A stretch of 64,000 nt of DNA from contig DASXMR010000098.1 of assembly GCA_036495525.1 (NCBI GenBank), forward strand, positions 1 through 64,000, given 5' to 3'. Position 1 is the stretch's first letter. Each line of letters opens with the position of its first letter. The notes beneath the pieces were generated by a model that was given only the letters and a program-made list of their open reading frames with translations, had not been told where the DNA came from and searched no databases. The stretch is from DASXMR01 sp036495525. GTDB taxonomy: Bacteria; Actinomycetota; Actinomycetes; Streptosporangiales; Streptosporangiaceae. Shown in pieces: positions 1-8,723 of this stretch. A program made the position numbers and the translations under genes.

Positions 1-131
1 GGCGGCACCGCATAGCCGAGCCGCGGGACGAAGCTCGCGGTGCTGATCAGGAGCGGCACCCGACGAATTCCGCCCGGTATTACCCGGAAGACAACCAGGA
101 GCGTGGCCGTGAAGCCGGCGAATCCGCCCAC
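1..131 (-). CDS. Possible 5' end of an unknown membrane protein, cut by window edge
   Basis: The minus strand is open from about 131 to the window edge and would encode a short N-terminal fragment starting at GTG. It begins VGGFAGFTATLLVVFRVIPGG, with one hydrophobic stretch (AGFTATLLVVF) that could be a membrane segment. It is too short to assign to a family and no strong ribosome binding site is visible. It would be divergent from the hydrolase gene that starts at 178. This is an inference from an open frame with plausible composition only. Confidence 0.22.
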   Translation of the reverse strand, partial: MGGFAGFTATLLVVFRVIPGGIRRVPLLISTASFVPRLGYAVP

Positions 132-177
132 GACCTCGCCGGAGGAAGCGGGGGGCAGCGCGGATAGGGTCGGATGA

Positions 178-906
178 GTGGCTAGCCCACAGTATCTGGA
201 GCCGTTTGTCCTTGCCGTTCCTGAGGCGCAGCGGCGCCGCGAGGGCAGCATCGATGTCTACTGGCCCGCTGAGGCCGGCACCGAGCCACTGCCGCTGATC
301 GTCTTCGTGCATGGCGGCCCGATCCCCGCCAAGCTGCGGCCGACACCGCGCGACTGGCCCGTGTACCGCGGATACGGGGCGCTGGCGGCGAGCCATGGGG
401 CTGCCGGCATCACCGTCGACCACCAGCTGCACTCGCCGGAGGCATACCCGCAGGCGGCAGCCGACGTCTCGGCCGCGGTGGCCGCGGCGCGGGCGCTGCC
501 GGGCGCGGATCCTGACCGGGTGGCGCTGTGGTTCTTCTCCGGCGGCGGGCTGCTGTCTGCTGGCTGGCTGGCCGAGCCGCCGCCGTGGCTGCGCTGCGTC
601 GCGCTGACCTACCCGGTACTGGCCCCGCTGCCAGGCCGGGACATCGATCCAGCGTTCCGGCCAGTGGCTGCGCTCAGGACCGCCGGCGAGCTGCCGGTGC
701 TGCTGACTAAAGTCGGCCGGGAGCGGCCGGCGATCGCGGGGACCGTCGCGGAGTTCACTGCCGAGGCGGAGCAGCAGGCAGCCCGGCTGACCGTCATCGA
801 GGTGCCGGACGGCCAGCACAGCTTCGACATGCTCGACCACACCGAGGAATCCAGGGCGGCTGTCACTCAGGCGATGGCCTGGGTCGCCGCCTGCCTGCAG
901 CGCTGA
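178..906 (+). CDS. Alpha/beta hydrolase
   Basis: This 242-aa protein has the hallmarks of a small alpha/beta hydrolase. An oxyanion-loop motif HGGP lies near residue 45, a nucleophile elbow FSGGG near residue 120 (Ser in GxSxG-like context), and a C-terminal DGQHSFD supplies the expected His. The substrate cannot be predicted. The GTG start at 178 is used because the ATG at 174 runs into a stop after three codons. It stands alone, followed about 100 bp downstream by a convergent regulator gene. No signal peptide is visible, so it is probably cytoplasmic. Confidence 0.8.
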   Translation: MASPQYLEPFVLAVPEAQRRREGSIDVYWPAEAGTEPLPLIVFVHGGPIPAKLRPTPRDWPVYRGYGALAASHGAAGITVDHQLHSPEAYPQAAADVSAAVAAARALPGADPDRVALWFFSGGGLLSAGWLAEPPPWLRCVALTYPVLAPLPGRDIDPAFRPVAALRTAGELPVLLTKVGRERPAIAGTVAEFTAEAEQQAARLTVIEVPDGQHSFDMLDHTEESRAAVTQAMAWVAACLQR

Positions 907-1006
907 GGCGCGGCAGATGGCCGATCATGCGGCGCTTAGCGCGCGGCTGGGCACGTCCGCTGGATCGGGGGCGGCAGCGGCGGCGGCAAGCCGGTGCCCG
1001 TGCCGG

Positions 1007-1507
1007 TCACGGCCGGTTCGGGTCGGGGTGCATCACGAAGAGCACCGACCAGGCCGGCGCCGACGGGTCGTCCGGGCGCTGGACGAACTCCTCGATCAGG
1101 TCATGGAGCCTGTCCCTGAACTCAGCCATGTGCGTCGGGGAGAGCCTCAGGCCCATCCGGGTCGCGTCGATGTCCTCGGCGCGCGCGAGGCTCACTTCCT
1201 CGGCGAATGTGTCGATCATGACCTGGCTCTGCTGGACCGGCATGTTGAGCTGCCAGGACTTCATGGTGGCCAGGTACGGGATCTCCCGCGCGCCGCGCGC
1301 GCCGCGACGCTCCGGCTGCGGCTCGAGGAATCCGGTCCGCACTAGGGTCCTGATGTGATGCAGCACGCTGGCCGGGTCGCGGTCTAGAATCTCCGCGATC
1401 TGCTTGTTGGTGCGCGGCTCGCCTATGCAGATGCGCAGGATCCGCAGCCGCAGCGAGGAGGCCAGCGCTCTGGCCTCCTCATCGGTGGCCAGCTGATGTC
1501 CGGTCAT
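1007..1507 (-). CDS. ArsR/winged-helix transcriptional regulator
   Basis: This protein of about 166 aa has an N-terminal winged helix-turn-helix: ALASSLRLRILRI, then NKQIAEIL, then PASVLHHIRTLVRTGFL. This matches ArsR-type regulators that lose DNA binding on ligand binding. The C-terminal half has no recognised domain and no metal-binding Cys pair. The start at 1507 (MTGHQ) is preferred. The minus strand reads TAGGAT, seven bases, then ATG, which is the geometry of a leaderless actinobacterial transcript; in-frame ATGs further upstream lack a ribosome site. It is divergent from the MFS exporter and probably controls it. Confidence 0.8.
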   Translation of the reverse strand: MTGHQLATDEEARALASSLRLRILRICIGEPRTNKQIAEILDRDPASVLHHIRTLVRTGFLEPQPERRGARGAREIPYLATMKSWQLNMPVQQSQVMIDTFAEEVSLARAEDIDATRMGLRLSPTHMAEFRDRLHDLIEEFVQRPDDPSAPAWSVLFVMHPDPNRP

Positions 1508-1524
1508 GTCAGCCATCCTAAAGC

Positions 1525-1542
1525 GATTGACAAAGCCCAATC
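1525..1542. promoter_or_regulatory. Inverted repeat GATTG-N8-CAATC between arsR-type and MFS genes
   Basis: The intergenic space between the divergent regulator and MFS genes carries GATTG at 1525-1529 and CAATC at 1538-1542, a short inverted repeat. A TTGACA hexamer (1527-1532) overlaps the left arm on the plus strand. Its location fits an operator for the adjacent regulator, but the arms are only 5 bp, so chance is not excluded. Confidence 0.35.
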
Positions 1543-1562
1543 ACTCGGCCACGCTGGGCGGC

Positions 1563-2876
1563 GTGACTTCCGACCCCCCGACCGGGCAGCCCAGGCGGCG
1601 CGGCGGGCTCTGGCATCATCTCGGATTCCGGCGGCTGTGGATCGGCGAGACGGTCAGCCAGTTCGGCACCATGATCAGCCAGCTTGCGCTGCCCCTGGTC
1701 GCGATCCTGGTGGTGCACGCGCCGACATTCGACGTCGGCGTGCTGACCGCGCTGGAGACCGCGCCCTTCGTGCTGATCGGGCTGCCCGCCGGCGCGTGGG
1801 TCGAGCGGATGCGGTTCCGCTCGGTGCTCATCGTCAACGACCTGATCCGCGCCATCGCGCTCGGGTCGATACCGCTCGCCTACCTGCTCGGCGCGCTGAC
1901 CATCGGGCAGCTGTTCGCGGTCGCGTTCGTCACCGGAATCAGCACTGTGTTCTTCGACGTCGCCTACCAGTCCTACCTGCCGCAGCTTGTCAGCCGGGCG
2001 CAGCTTGTCGAGGGCAACGCCAAGCTCCAGGGCAGTGAGTCGGTCAGCCAGATCGCCGGGCCGAGTCTCGGCGGGCTGCTGATCCAGGCACTCACGGCGC
2101 CCTACGCTGTGCTCGTCGACGCGCTGAGCTTCATCTGGTCAGCCGCGTGGGTGGCAATGATCCGGCCGGCGCCGCCGAAGCCCGAGCGCAAGGCGGACCC
2201 GAACCTGCGCCGCGAGATCGGCGAGGGACTCCGGTTCGTCATCGGGAACCCGATGCTCAGGGCGATCTCCATGTGCACCGGCTCGTACAACTTCTTCAGC
2301 TCCATGATCGCGGCAGTCTTCTACGTGCTGCTGGCGCGCCAGCTGCACCTGTCGGCCGGGCTGATCGGCGTGATCACCTCGGCGCTGGCCGTGGGCGGGC
2401 TGTTCGGATCGCTGGTCGCCAGCCGCCTCGCGCGCTGGCTCGGACAGGGACCGGTCATCTGGATCTCCGTCGTGGCGTCGGCGCCGTTTGCGTTCGTCCT
2501 GCCGTTCGTCGAGCGCAACTGGTCCCTCGGCCTGCTCGCGGTCGCCGAGGTCATGCTCGGCATGGGCACTGTCGTCTACAACATCACCCAGGTCAGCTTC
2601 CGGCAGGGGCTGTGCCCGCCAGACCTGCTCGGCCGGATGAACGCGACCATGCGGTTCCTGGTCTGGGGCACCATGCCGCTGGGCGGGCTGGTCGGCGGCG
2701 CGCTGGGCGCGGGCATCGGGGTGCGAGGCACGCTGCTGATAGCGGCGATCGGCAGCACCCTCACGTTCCTGCCGGTGTACCTGTCGCCGCTGCGGCGCGC
2801 GCGCGACCTGCCGTCCCACGAGGAAGTGGCGGCCGGCCAGTCACTCGGCAATCCCGTCCAGGTCGCCGAAAGCTGA
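1563..2876 (+). CDS. MFS transporter, probable drug or macrolide-type efflux
   Basis: This roughly 437-aa polytopic protein starts with GLWHHLGFRRLWIGETVSQFG, typical of the N-terminal segment of actinobacterial MFS exporters of the MFS_3/EntS-like group. Hydrophobic helices follow along its length, with a central loop (PAPPKPERKADPNLRREIGEG) and a second half that begins ISMCTGSYNFFSS. The GTG at 1563 is preferred; an in-frame ATG at 1506 would add 19 residues unlike the family. It is divergently paired with the ArsR-type regulator, which suggests inducible export. The substrate is unknown. Confidence 0.82.
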   Translation: MTSDPPTGQPRRRGGLWHHLGFRRLWIGETVSQFGTMISQLALPLVAILVVHAPTFDVGVLTALETAPFVLIGLPAGAWVERMRFRSVLIVNDLIRAIALGSIPLAYLLGALTIGQLFAVAFVTGISTVFFDVAYQSYLPQLVSRAQLVEGNAKLQGSESVSQIAGPSLGGLLIQALTAPYAVLVDALSFIWSAAWVAMIRPAPPKPERKADPNLRREIGEGLRFVIGNPMLRAISMCTGSYNFFSSMIAAVFYVLLARQLHLSAGLIGVITSALAVGGLFGSLVASRLARWLGQGPVIWISVVASAPFAFVLPFVERNWSLGLLAVAEVMLGMGTVVYNITQVSFRQGLCPPDLLGRMNATMRFLVWGTMPLGGLVGGALGAGIGVRGTLLIAAIGSTLTFLPVYLSPLRRARDLPSHEEVAAGQSLGNPVQVAES

Positions 2877-2938
2877 CCCGGCGCGTGACGCGCCGACGGC
2901 CAGGCGGACGGCGCGGTACCCGCTGGGTGCAGGACGGC

Positions 2939-3376
2939 TCAGCTGATGTCCCGGCCGTTGACGGTCAGCTTCACGTCGATGTTGCCCCTGGTCGCGTTGG
3001 AGTACGGGCACACCTGATGTGCGCCTGCAACGATCCGGGCCGCCAGCTCGGGGTCCTGAACCTGCGGCAGGGTGATGTCGAGCGCCACGGCGAGCTTGAA
3101 ACCGCGCTCCTCGGTGGGCAGCAGGCTCACCCGGCTGTCGATCGACACGTCGCCGACCTCGGCGCGTTCACGACGGCTGACCACACCCATGGCACTCTCG
3201 AAGCAGGCAGCAAAGCCCACGGCAAAGAGCTGCTCGGGGTTCGTGCCACCGCCCTCGCCGCCCATCTCCTCAGGCGAGCGGAGCTGCACATCCAGGATGC
3301 CGTCGTTCGTCCGCCCGTGGCCGGCGGCCCGGCCCCCGGTGACGGTTGCTTCCGCCGTGTAAAGAACTCGCGCCAT
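2939..3376 (-). CDS. ohr: Organic hydroperoxide resistance protein (OsmC/Ohr family)
   Basis: The 145-aa protein has the full Ohr layout. It starts MARVLYTAEATVTGGRAGH-like, has a redox Cys at residue 58 in FAACFESAM, and a resolving Cys at 123 in HQVCPYSNATRGN. Ohr is a cytosolic thiol peroxidase that reduces organic hydroperoxides with lipoylated partners. Length and Cys spacing (about 65 residues) match Ohr rather than OsmC or YhfA. The longer open frame upstream is not family-like, so the ATG at 3376 is used. No OhrR regulator gene is adjacent. It is divergent from a nitronate monooxygenase. Confidence 0.93.
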   Translation of the reverse strand: MARVLYTAEATVTGGRAAGHGRTNDGILDVQLRSPEEMGGEGGGTNPEQLFAVGFAACFESAMGVVSRRERAEVGDVSIDSRVSLLPTEERGFKLAVALDITLPQVQDPELAARIVAGAHQVCPYSNATRGNIDVKLTVNGRDIS

Positions 3377-3568
3377 CTCGGCTCCATCCTCGGGTTCGGC
3401 AGGCTGCCCGGCTGGCTGGCCCAGCCGGTCCGGTGCCGGTCCGGCGATGGCCGCCCTGATCTCACGGTATCCGGGGCCAACGCCGGACACCCGGCGATCA
3501 TGATGCCGAAGCGCCCATCCCGGTGCAGGAATTCTTAGCGGAACTCTCGGACGACAGGACAATGAGGC

Positions 3569-4531
3569 ATGGCGCTATCGACCGCGTTCACCCGGATGTT
3601 CTCGGTCCAGCATCCAATCGCGCTCGCGCCCATGGGCGGAACGGCCGGCGGCGCGCTGGCCGCGGCGGTCTCCCAGGGCGGCGGCCTTGGCCTGATCGGC
3701 GCTGCTGGCGGCAACGCTCAGTGGCTCGGCCGCGAGCTTGATCTGGTGGCCGGGCTGACCGACCGGCCGTGGGGTGTCGGATTCCAGTCATGGGCTGCCC
3801 CGGTGAGCGCGATCCAGCAGGCGCTGGAACGAGGCCCTCAGGCGGTCATGCTGTCCTTCGGCGACCCCCGGCCGTTCATCGAGCCAATCCGCAAGACCGA
3901 TGCCGCGCTGATCCTCCAGGTCACCGACCTCAGCGAGGCACGAGAGGCGCTGGCGGCCGGCGCCGACGTCATCGTCGCGCAGGGCACCGAGGCCGGCGGG
4001 CACGGCGGCAGCGGCGGCTGGTCCACCTTCTCGTTCGTGCCGGTCGTGGCCGATCTCGCGGCACCGGTACCGGTGCTAGCGGCCGGCGGCATCGCCGACG
4101 GCCGGGGAGTAGCCGCCGCGCTGGCGCTCGGCGCGACTGGCGCGCTGATCGGCAGCCGGTTCCAGGCAACCGCCGAGACGCTCGCCGATGCCGCGATCAC
4201 CAAGGCGATCATCGAGGGGAGCGGCGAGGACACGGTGCGCGGCACGATCCTCGACGTCATCCGCGGCTCGCGCTGGCCGTCCCGCTACCCGGCCCGCACG
4301 CTGCGCAATCGGTTCACCGAGCAGTGGCGCGGCCGGGAAGCAGAGCTCGCAGCTGACAGCGAAGCCAGGCAGGAGTACCGGGACGCTGTCGCGCACGGCG
4401 AGCTGCCGCCGCAGCCGGTATGGACCAGCCAGGCGATTGACCTGATCACTGACTTGCGGCCCGCGGCCGAGCTGGTCGGGGCCATCGGCGATGAGGCGGC
4501 CGGGATACTGGCGCGGCTCAGCCCTCGCTAA
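3569..4531 (+). CDS. Nitronate monooxygenase (2-nitropropane dioxygenase family)
   Basis: This 320-aa TIM-barrel FMN enzyme begins TRMFSVQHPIALAPMGGTAGG, the usual FMN-site opening. It carries AGADVIVAQGTEAGGHGG near residue 140, which holds the conserved His of class II nitronate monooxygenases, and AAGGIADGRGVAAALALGATGALIGSRF near 170-200, the phosphate-binding part. Such enzymes oxidise alkyl nitronates to carbonyl compounds and nitrite. The ATG at 3569 follows a weak GAGG-type site. The 3' end overlaps the convergent acetyltransferase gene by 14 bp. Confidence 0.88.
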   Translation: MALSTAFTRMFSVQHPIALAPMGGTAGGALAAAVSQGGGLGLIGAAGGNAQWLGRELDLVAGLTDRPWGVGFQSWAAPVSAIQQALERGPQAVMLSFGDPRPFIEPIRKTDAALILQVTDLSEAREALAAGADVIVAQGTEAGGHGGSGGWSTFSFVPVVADLAAPVPVLAAGGIADGRGVAAALALGATGALIGSRFQATAETLADAAITKAIIEGSGEDTVRGTILDVIRGSRWPSRYPARTLRNRFTEQWRGREAELAADSEARQEYRDAVAHGELPPQPVWTSQAIDLITDLRPAAELVGAIGDEAAGILARLSPR

Positions 4532-5081
4532 CCGGGCAGCCGGTCCTTGGTGGGCCGGGACCATCACCCGGCGGCGGTCGGCGGCGGGCCTGGTAGCGGA
4601 TCATGAAAGTGCCATCGGTGTCGGTGAACGTGCCGGCCGCGCGGAACCCGTTGTGCTCCGATACCCGCCGGGACGCCACGTTGTCCTCGGCGACATGCGA
4701 CTCGAACCGGGTGACGCCGATCGACGATCCGTACTGCAGCAGCAGCGCGAGCGCCCTGGTCGAGAAGCCGCGGCGGCGCTGGCCGGCCGACGTCCAGTAC
4801 GACACCTCAGCAGAGCCGTCGGGCTGCAGCCGCAGCTCGCAGCCGCCGACCAGCCGGCTGGTAGCGACCTCGCGGGTCGCGAAGGTGCGCCTCGGTCCGC
4901 CGTGCTGCCACTCGCGGGCCCAGCTGTCAAAAGCCCGCCGGACATCGGCCTCCGTTGACTTCTGCGGCCACCAGCCGAACCTCAGCGCCGTCTCCTCATC
5001 TTCCCCGGCAACGTGGGCGGGTATGTCGTCGTCGGTGTGCCCGTTGAGCACAATGACCCCGTCAGTGATCGTCGGGACCAT
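4518..5081 (-). CDS. GNAT family N-acetyltransferase (RimJ/RimL-like)
   Basis: The protein (about 187 aa) has the Acetyltransf_3 pattern: a beta-strand block ending LVGGCELRL, the acetyl-CoA pyrophosphate loop QRRRGFSTRALALLL, and the C-terminal ESHVAEDNVASRRVSEHNGFRAAGTF typical of RimJ/RimL-like enzymes. The acceptor is unknown. The ATG at 5081 is chosen because the residues before MVPTITDGVIVLN are not family-like. The C-terminal tail is Pro/Arg-rich and overlaps the end of the convergent nitronate monooxygenase gene. Confidence 0.85.
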   Translation of the reverse strand: MVPTITDGVIVLNGHTDDDIPAHVAGEDEETALRFGWWPQKSTEADVRRAFDSWAREWQHGGPRRTFATREVATSRLVGGCELRLQPDGSAEVSYWTSAGQRRRGFSTRALALLLQYGSSIGVTRFESHVAEDNVASRRVSEHNGFRAAGTFTDTDGTFMIRYQARRRPPPGDGPGPPRTGCPVSEG

Positions 5082-5204
5082 GTCCACGTTCCGCTCGGGA
5101 TTCGGCGCTGGGAACCATGGGTCGCCACCGTGCCACACAAGGCCACGTACTGGCCTGCCCTTTTCGTGCCGTCGGGCAGGGTCACCGTGCTGGCGCGCTG
5201 ACAG

Positions 5205-5606
5205 TCAGCCGAAAGTGTGCTGCCCGGAGCGCAGCAGCGCCAGGTGGCGCCGGGCGTAGGCAGGCTCCAGACTCCAGCCGTTCGCTGCCTCCCACGCGAT
5301 CGCCGCCAGCCGGGCCGTGCGCAGCCGGTCTGCACGAGCACCTTGTCGATGTGCCGCCGGCCGTCCAGCGCCGGCACCGCGGCCGGCACCCGCATGCCAT
5401 GGCTGGCCAGATGATCGAGCAGCTCGATCTCCCAGTCCAGGCTGGCGGGCTCGCGGCGGGTGGTACGGGCTACCAGCCGCAGCCCGGTTAGCTCGCGGCC
5501 GCCGAGGCGGATCTCCCAGACCGTTGTTGCGGTTGCCGCTGAGCGGGCCAACTACCTCTGGCTCACCCCATGCCGCGAGCACCTCAAGCACGGTTCCATC
5601 GTGCAC
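5205..5606 (-). pseudogene. Decayed aminoglycoside phosphotransferase-like (APH family) gene
   Basis: Family-like pieces lie in order but in different frames. First comes GTVLEVLAAWGEPEVVGPLSGNRNN, in the frame of the final stop. Then, in another frame, come VWEIRLGGRELTGLRLVART and DWEIELLDHLASHGMRVPAAV. Last, back in the first frame, is ARLAAIAWEAANGWSLEPAYARRHLALL. The first switch sits at the NN/VW junction, where APH proteins read NNAVW, so one or two bases were gained or lost there. The central catalytic region (the HGD motif and Mg-binding Asp) is absent, so a large internal deletion accompanies the second switch. The product cannot be an active kinase. Confidence 0.7.
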
Positions 5607-5640
5607 CAGCCCGCACGGTTGCTGGCCGGTGATGCCGCGA

Positions 5641-5919
5641 CTACTCGGTGACCTCGCGCTTGAAGGAGTAGACGGTCACGCTCCAGGTGTGTTCCCAGGC
5701 TGTCTGGCCTGGCACGCCCTCAGGCCCGGTGCCGATAGCGCCGGCCAGCTCCCAGCCCTCGGCTCCGGCCCGGTTCATCAGGTCAACGGGGCTCTGGCCA
5801 TCGGGCCTGCGGCCCTCGCCGATGACCTCTCCCGGCCCGTCCCAGGTGACGAGGCGCTGGCCTTCAGCACCTCTGATCTCCTGGGTGATCGTGAGCTGGC
5901 CGTACTGCCACGCGGTCAT
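5641..5919 (-). CDS. Small DUF4177-like protein of unknown function
   Basis: This 92-aa protein starts MTAWQYGQLTITQE. It contains LMNRAGAEGWELAGAIGTG in its second half, like the LN-x-x-GxEGWEL signature of DUF4177 proteins, which are small and uncharacterised. The start at 5919 has a good ribosome site (AAGGAT about 5 bases upstream), whereas the longer open frame has none. No signal peptide or membrane segment is seen. It lies between the APH remnant and a SnoaL-like gene on the same strand. Confidence 0.7.
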   Translation of the reverse strand: MTAWQYGQLTITQEIRGAEGQRLVTWDGPGEVIGEGRRPDGQSPVDLMNRAGAEGWELAGAIGTGPEGVPGQTAWEHTWSVTVYSFKREVTE

Positions 5920-6206
5920 CGGGATCCTTCCTGGGTCTCGGCACCGTGCTGGGGCAAGCCCGGCTGCAGCGAGCCTGGCAGCCAGCTTGGCGAGTCCATC
6001 CGCGCTGCCGGCGAGGGCACCGGACCTGGATGGCCGCCGGGGGAGCTGGCCGGCCAGGTTCGCCGCCCGTAGGTGACATCTGATTGCGGGCCGCGCGCGT
6101 GACAAAGCCATGCTGTCGGTGGCCAGGTCCGGCTGCCAGCCGGCGCCTGGCGTTACTCGCCGGGGCGGCGGGATGCGCGGCTCGCCGCTGGCCTGCGCGG
6201 CCGACC

Positions 6207-6545
6207 CTAGCTGCCGAACGTCACGTCCAGTCGGCTGACCAGTCCGTCATGCCAGGTGATCGTCATCACCCCGGTCCCGCCGGCGCTCCAGCGGAACTGC
6301 ACCGTGTCGACCGGGCCGGCCGAGCTGACGTCGCTGACCGTCAGCGTGTCGGTCGGCGGCTGCCCTGCGTAGGCGCCGGCGATCTGCGCATGGCCGCTGA
6401 AGGGCCCCACGGGCAGGCCGGGAAAGTCCAGGGTGGCGTCGGCAGCGAACCGGTCGGTGAAGGCATCCCAGTCCGCCGACCGGACGGCCTGGTTGAAGGC
6501 GGCCACATGCTCGGCAACCCTGGCTGGCGTGCCGCCGCTGCTCAT
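6207..6545 (-). CDS. SnoaL-like / nuclear transport factor 2 fold protein
   Basis: The 112-aa protein is a single NTF2-like cone-fold domain. An N-terminal helix (ARVAEHVAAFNQAVRSADWDAFTDRFAADATLDFPG) is followed by strands GPFSGHAQIAGAYAG and the closing beta sheet VDTVQFRWSAGGTGVMTITWHDGLVSRLDVTF. Members range from polyketide cyclases to delta-5-3-ketosteroid isomerases, so the reaction cannot be assigned. The ATG at 6545 has GGAGGG directly upstream. It is divergent from the FAD oxidase gene. Confidence 0.8.
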   Translation of the reverse strand: MSSGGTPARVAEHVAAFNQAVRSADWDAFTDRFAADATLDFPGLPVGPFSGHAQIAGAYAGQPPTDTLTVSDVSSAGPVDTVQFRWSAGGTGVMTITWHDGLVSRLDVTFGS

Positions 6546-6560
6546 CGGCCCTCCCGGCAT

Positions 6561-6929
6561 CGCCGACCGCGGTCAGTCCAGCCTAGCGGCGGCAGCGTTA
6601 CGAAGGCCGCTGCAACCGGCCGGGCAATCCAGCGCGCCTGGCTGCCGGGACTTGCTGGCCACCCGCGGCCAGGCCACCGCGGACGTGGCTGCGCGTGGCA
6701 GCTGCTCACTGAGCACCAGAGCGGTCAGGGCTGAGTGATCTGTCCGGGAAGGGCCCGGATCATGCGATCGGCACCATCTATGCGCGGTCTCCACGTCGAG
6801 TGCACGGTCACTGCACGCTGCTCGCGTTAGGTGTTGCGGTCAGGGCGGAGCGGCAGCCGGTCACGGCGCGGGGGACGACTCCGGGGCGAAGAGCTGCGTG
6901 CCCGCCAGGCACTACTGGGGGGAGTAGTC
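6561..6929. other. Intergenic region between SnoaL-like and FAD oxidase genes
   Basis: This divergent 369-bp spacer has no convincing gene. It contains a short hairpin (TCCGGG/CCCGGA around 6742-6758) and closely spaced TGCAC direct repeats near 6801-6815 that could be regulator sites. It should hold the promoters of both flanking genes, but no clear -35/-10 pair could be chosen. Confidence 0.5.
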
Positions 6930-8351
6930 GTGACGCAGACGATCAGCGCGGGGGTGGCGGATCTCCGTAGCGAGATAGGCGGGCCGGTGATCGTGCCCGG
7001 CGACCCGGATTTCGACGACCGGAGGCGAGTCTGGAACGCGGAGATCGACCGGCGCCCGTCGGTGATCGCCCGCTGCACGTCGGCCGCTGACGTGGCCGCG
7101 GCGCTGGCGCTGGCCCGTCAGCAGGGCCTGGAAGTCGCGGTCCGCGGCGGCGCGCACAATTCGGCCGGGACCGCCATCTGCGACGACGGCATCATGATCG
7201 ACCTGAGCGTGATGAACTCCGTGACGGTCGACCCGCAGGCAAGGACGGCCACGGTCGGCGGCGGCGCGCTGCTCGCCGACCTGGACGCGGCCGCCCAGCG
7301 GCACGGGCTCGCCGTCCCGGCCGGGCTGATCAGTCACACGGGCGTCGGCGGGCTCACGCTCGGCGGCGGCATGGGCTGGCTAACCCGCAAGTTCGGCCTC
7401 AGCATCGACAACCTGCTGTCCGCGGAGGTAGTCATCTCCGACGGGCGGGTACTGCGCGCCTCGCAGGACCAGAACCCGGACTTGTTCTGGGCGATCCGCG
7501 GCGGCGGCGGCAACTTCGGTGTCGTCACAAAGTTCGAGTTCGCCCTGCACGAGGTCGACCCGATGGCGCAGCTGGGGATGTTCTTCTGGGGCATCGAGCA
7601 GGGCCCGCAGGTCCTGCGGCTCGCCAGGGAGATCGCGGCTGACCTGCCGCCAGACCTCAACATAGTGATCGCGGGCCTGAACGCGCCGCCCGAGCCGTTC
7701 GTGCCCGAGCAGCATCAGCTGGCTCCCGGCTATGCCATCCTGCTGACCGGCTTCGGGGCGCAGCAGCAGCACGCCGGGCTGTCCGCGCGGATCCGCGCTG
7801 AGCTGCCGCCGCTGTTCGACATGGAAACCCCGATCCCGTATGTCCAGCTGCAGCAGCTGCTGGACAAGGCGAGCGCCTGGGGCTTCCACAGCTACGAGAA
7901 GGGTGCCTACCTGGCGGACATTTCCGACGGGGTGATTCAGGCCATCACTGAGCACCTGCCGCGCAAGAGCTCGCCGATGTCGATGATGCTGCTGTACCGG
8001 CTGGACGGCGCGTACAGCGGCCCTGACGATGACAGCACGGCCTTCAGCGGCGGCCGCTCACCGCGCTTTGGTGCGTTCATCATCGGCATGGCGCCGGACG
8101 CCGGGCTGCTCGCGGTCGATCGCGGCTGGGTCCGCGGCATCTGGGATGCGCTGCGCCCGCACGCCATCGGCGGCGGTGACGGCTACGTCAACGGCACCGC
8201 CGATTACCAGCAGGACCGGGTAAGGGCGAGCTACGGCCCGGCGAAGTACCAACGGCTTGCGCAGATCAAGGCCAGGTACGACCCGGCCAATGTTTTCCAC
8301 CTGAACGCCAACATTGTCCCGGCTCGCGCAGCTGTGCCGCGTCAGGCTTAG
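6930..8351 (+). CDS. FAD-linked oxidase with BBE domain (berberine-bridge-like)
   Basis: The 473-aa protein has a VAO-type FAD domain: RPSVIARCTSAADVAAAL, the flavin-attachment segment VRGGAHNSAG, and GLISHTGVGGLTLGGGMGWL. The C-terminal BBE motif is YGPAKYQRLAQIKARYDPANVF. The His of RGGAHN can link flavin at C8alpha. The Cys used for the second link in bicovalent members is not present in the GLISHTGVGG segment, so single covalent attachment is inferred. Such enzymes oxidise sugars, alkaloid-like or polyketide alcohols using O2. The GTG at 6930 follows GGGGGGAG. There is no signal peptide. It is followed by a strong hairpin terminator. Confidence 0.88.
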   Translation: MTQTISAGVADLRSEIGGPVIVPGDPDFDDRRRVWNAEIDRRPSVIARCTSAADVAAALALARQQGLEVAVRGGAHNSAGTAICDDGIMIDLSVMNSVTVDPQARTATVGGGALLADLDAAAQRHGLAVPAGLISHTGVGGLTLGGGMGWLTRKFGLSIDNLLSAEVVISDGRVLRASQDQNPDLFWAIRGGGGNFGVVTKFEFALHEVDPMAQLGMFFWGIEQGPQVLRLAREIAADLPPDLNIVIAGLNAPPEPFVPEQHQLAPGYAILLTGFGAQQQHAGLSARIRAELPPLFDMETPIPYVQLQQLLDKASAWGFHSYEKGAYLADISDGVIQAITEHLPRKSSPMSMMLLYRLDGAYSGPDDDSTAFSGGRSPRFGAFIIGMAPDAGLLAVDRGWVRGIWDALRPHAIGGGDGYVNGTADYQQDRVRASYGPAKYQRLAQIKARYDPANVFHLNANIVPARAAVPRQA

Positions 8352-8556
8352 CGGCCGTGAGCCCGGCTATCGGCGACAGAACGAAGGCGCCATGGCGCGC
8401 TGCGCGATCTTGATCGGCTCCGGTTTCCGGTGCTTTGCCGGGAGCGGCGGGCCGTGACGGTGCGCTGGTCGGCTGAGCACCGTGCGAGCGGCTGGCGGCC
8501 CGGCCGGCCGCGTTTGGCGAGCAGGCTGATGACCTGACGTAACGGGCACTGCGGCA

Positions 8557-8599
8557 CAATGCCGCCGCCGGGCATTCACCGTGCCCGGCGGCGGCATTG
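8557..8599 (+). terminator. Perfect 18-bp hairpin downstream of FAD oxidase
   Basis: Left arm 8557-8574 and right arm 8582-8599 are perfectly complementary over 18 bp around a 7-base loop (TTCACCG). The stem is almost all G+C. There is no T-run. It sits about 200 bp after the oxidase stop and about 125 bp before the lipoprotein gene, in a 372-bp spacer that otherwise shows no gene, and most likely ends transcription. Confidence 0.65.
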
Positions 8600-8723
8600 C
8601 CGGTTTGGCGAACGCGGCGTTCCGCTTATTTGACCAGCGGCGGAGTTTCCGTTCAGCAGCCCACGGCAAGGTTCTGCCGTGCCCAGAGGCAGATCCCGTG
8701 AGCTGGTAATGAAATGAGCCGAC

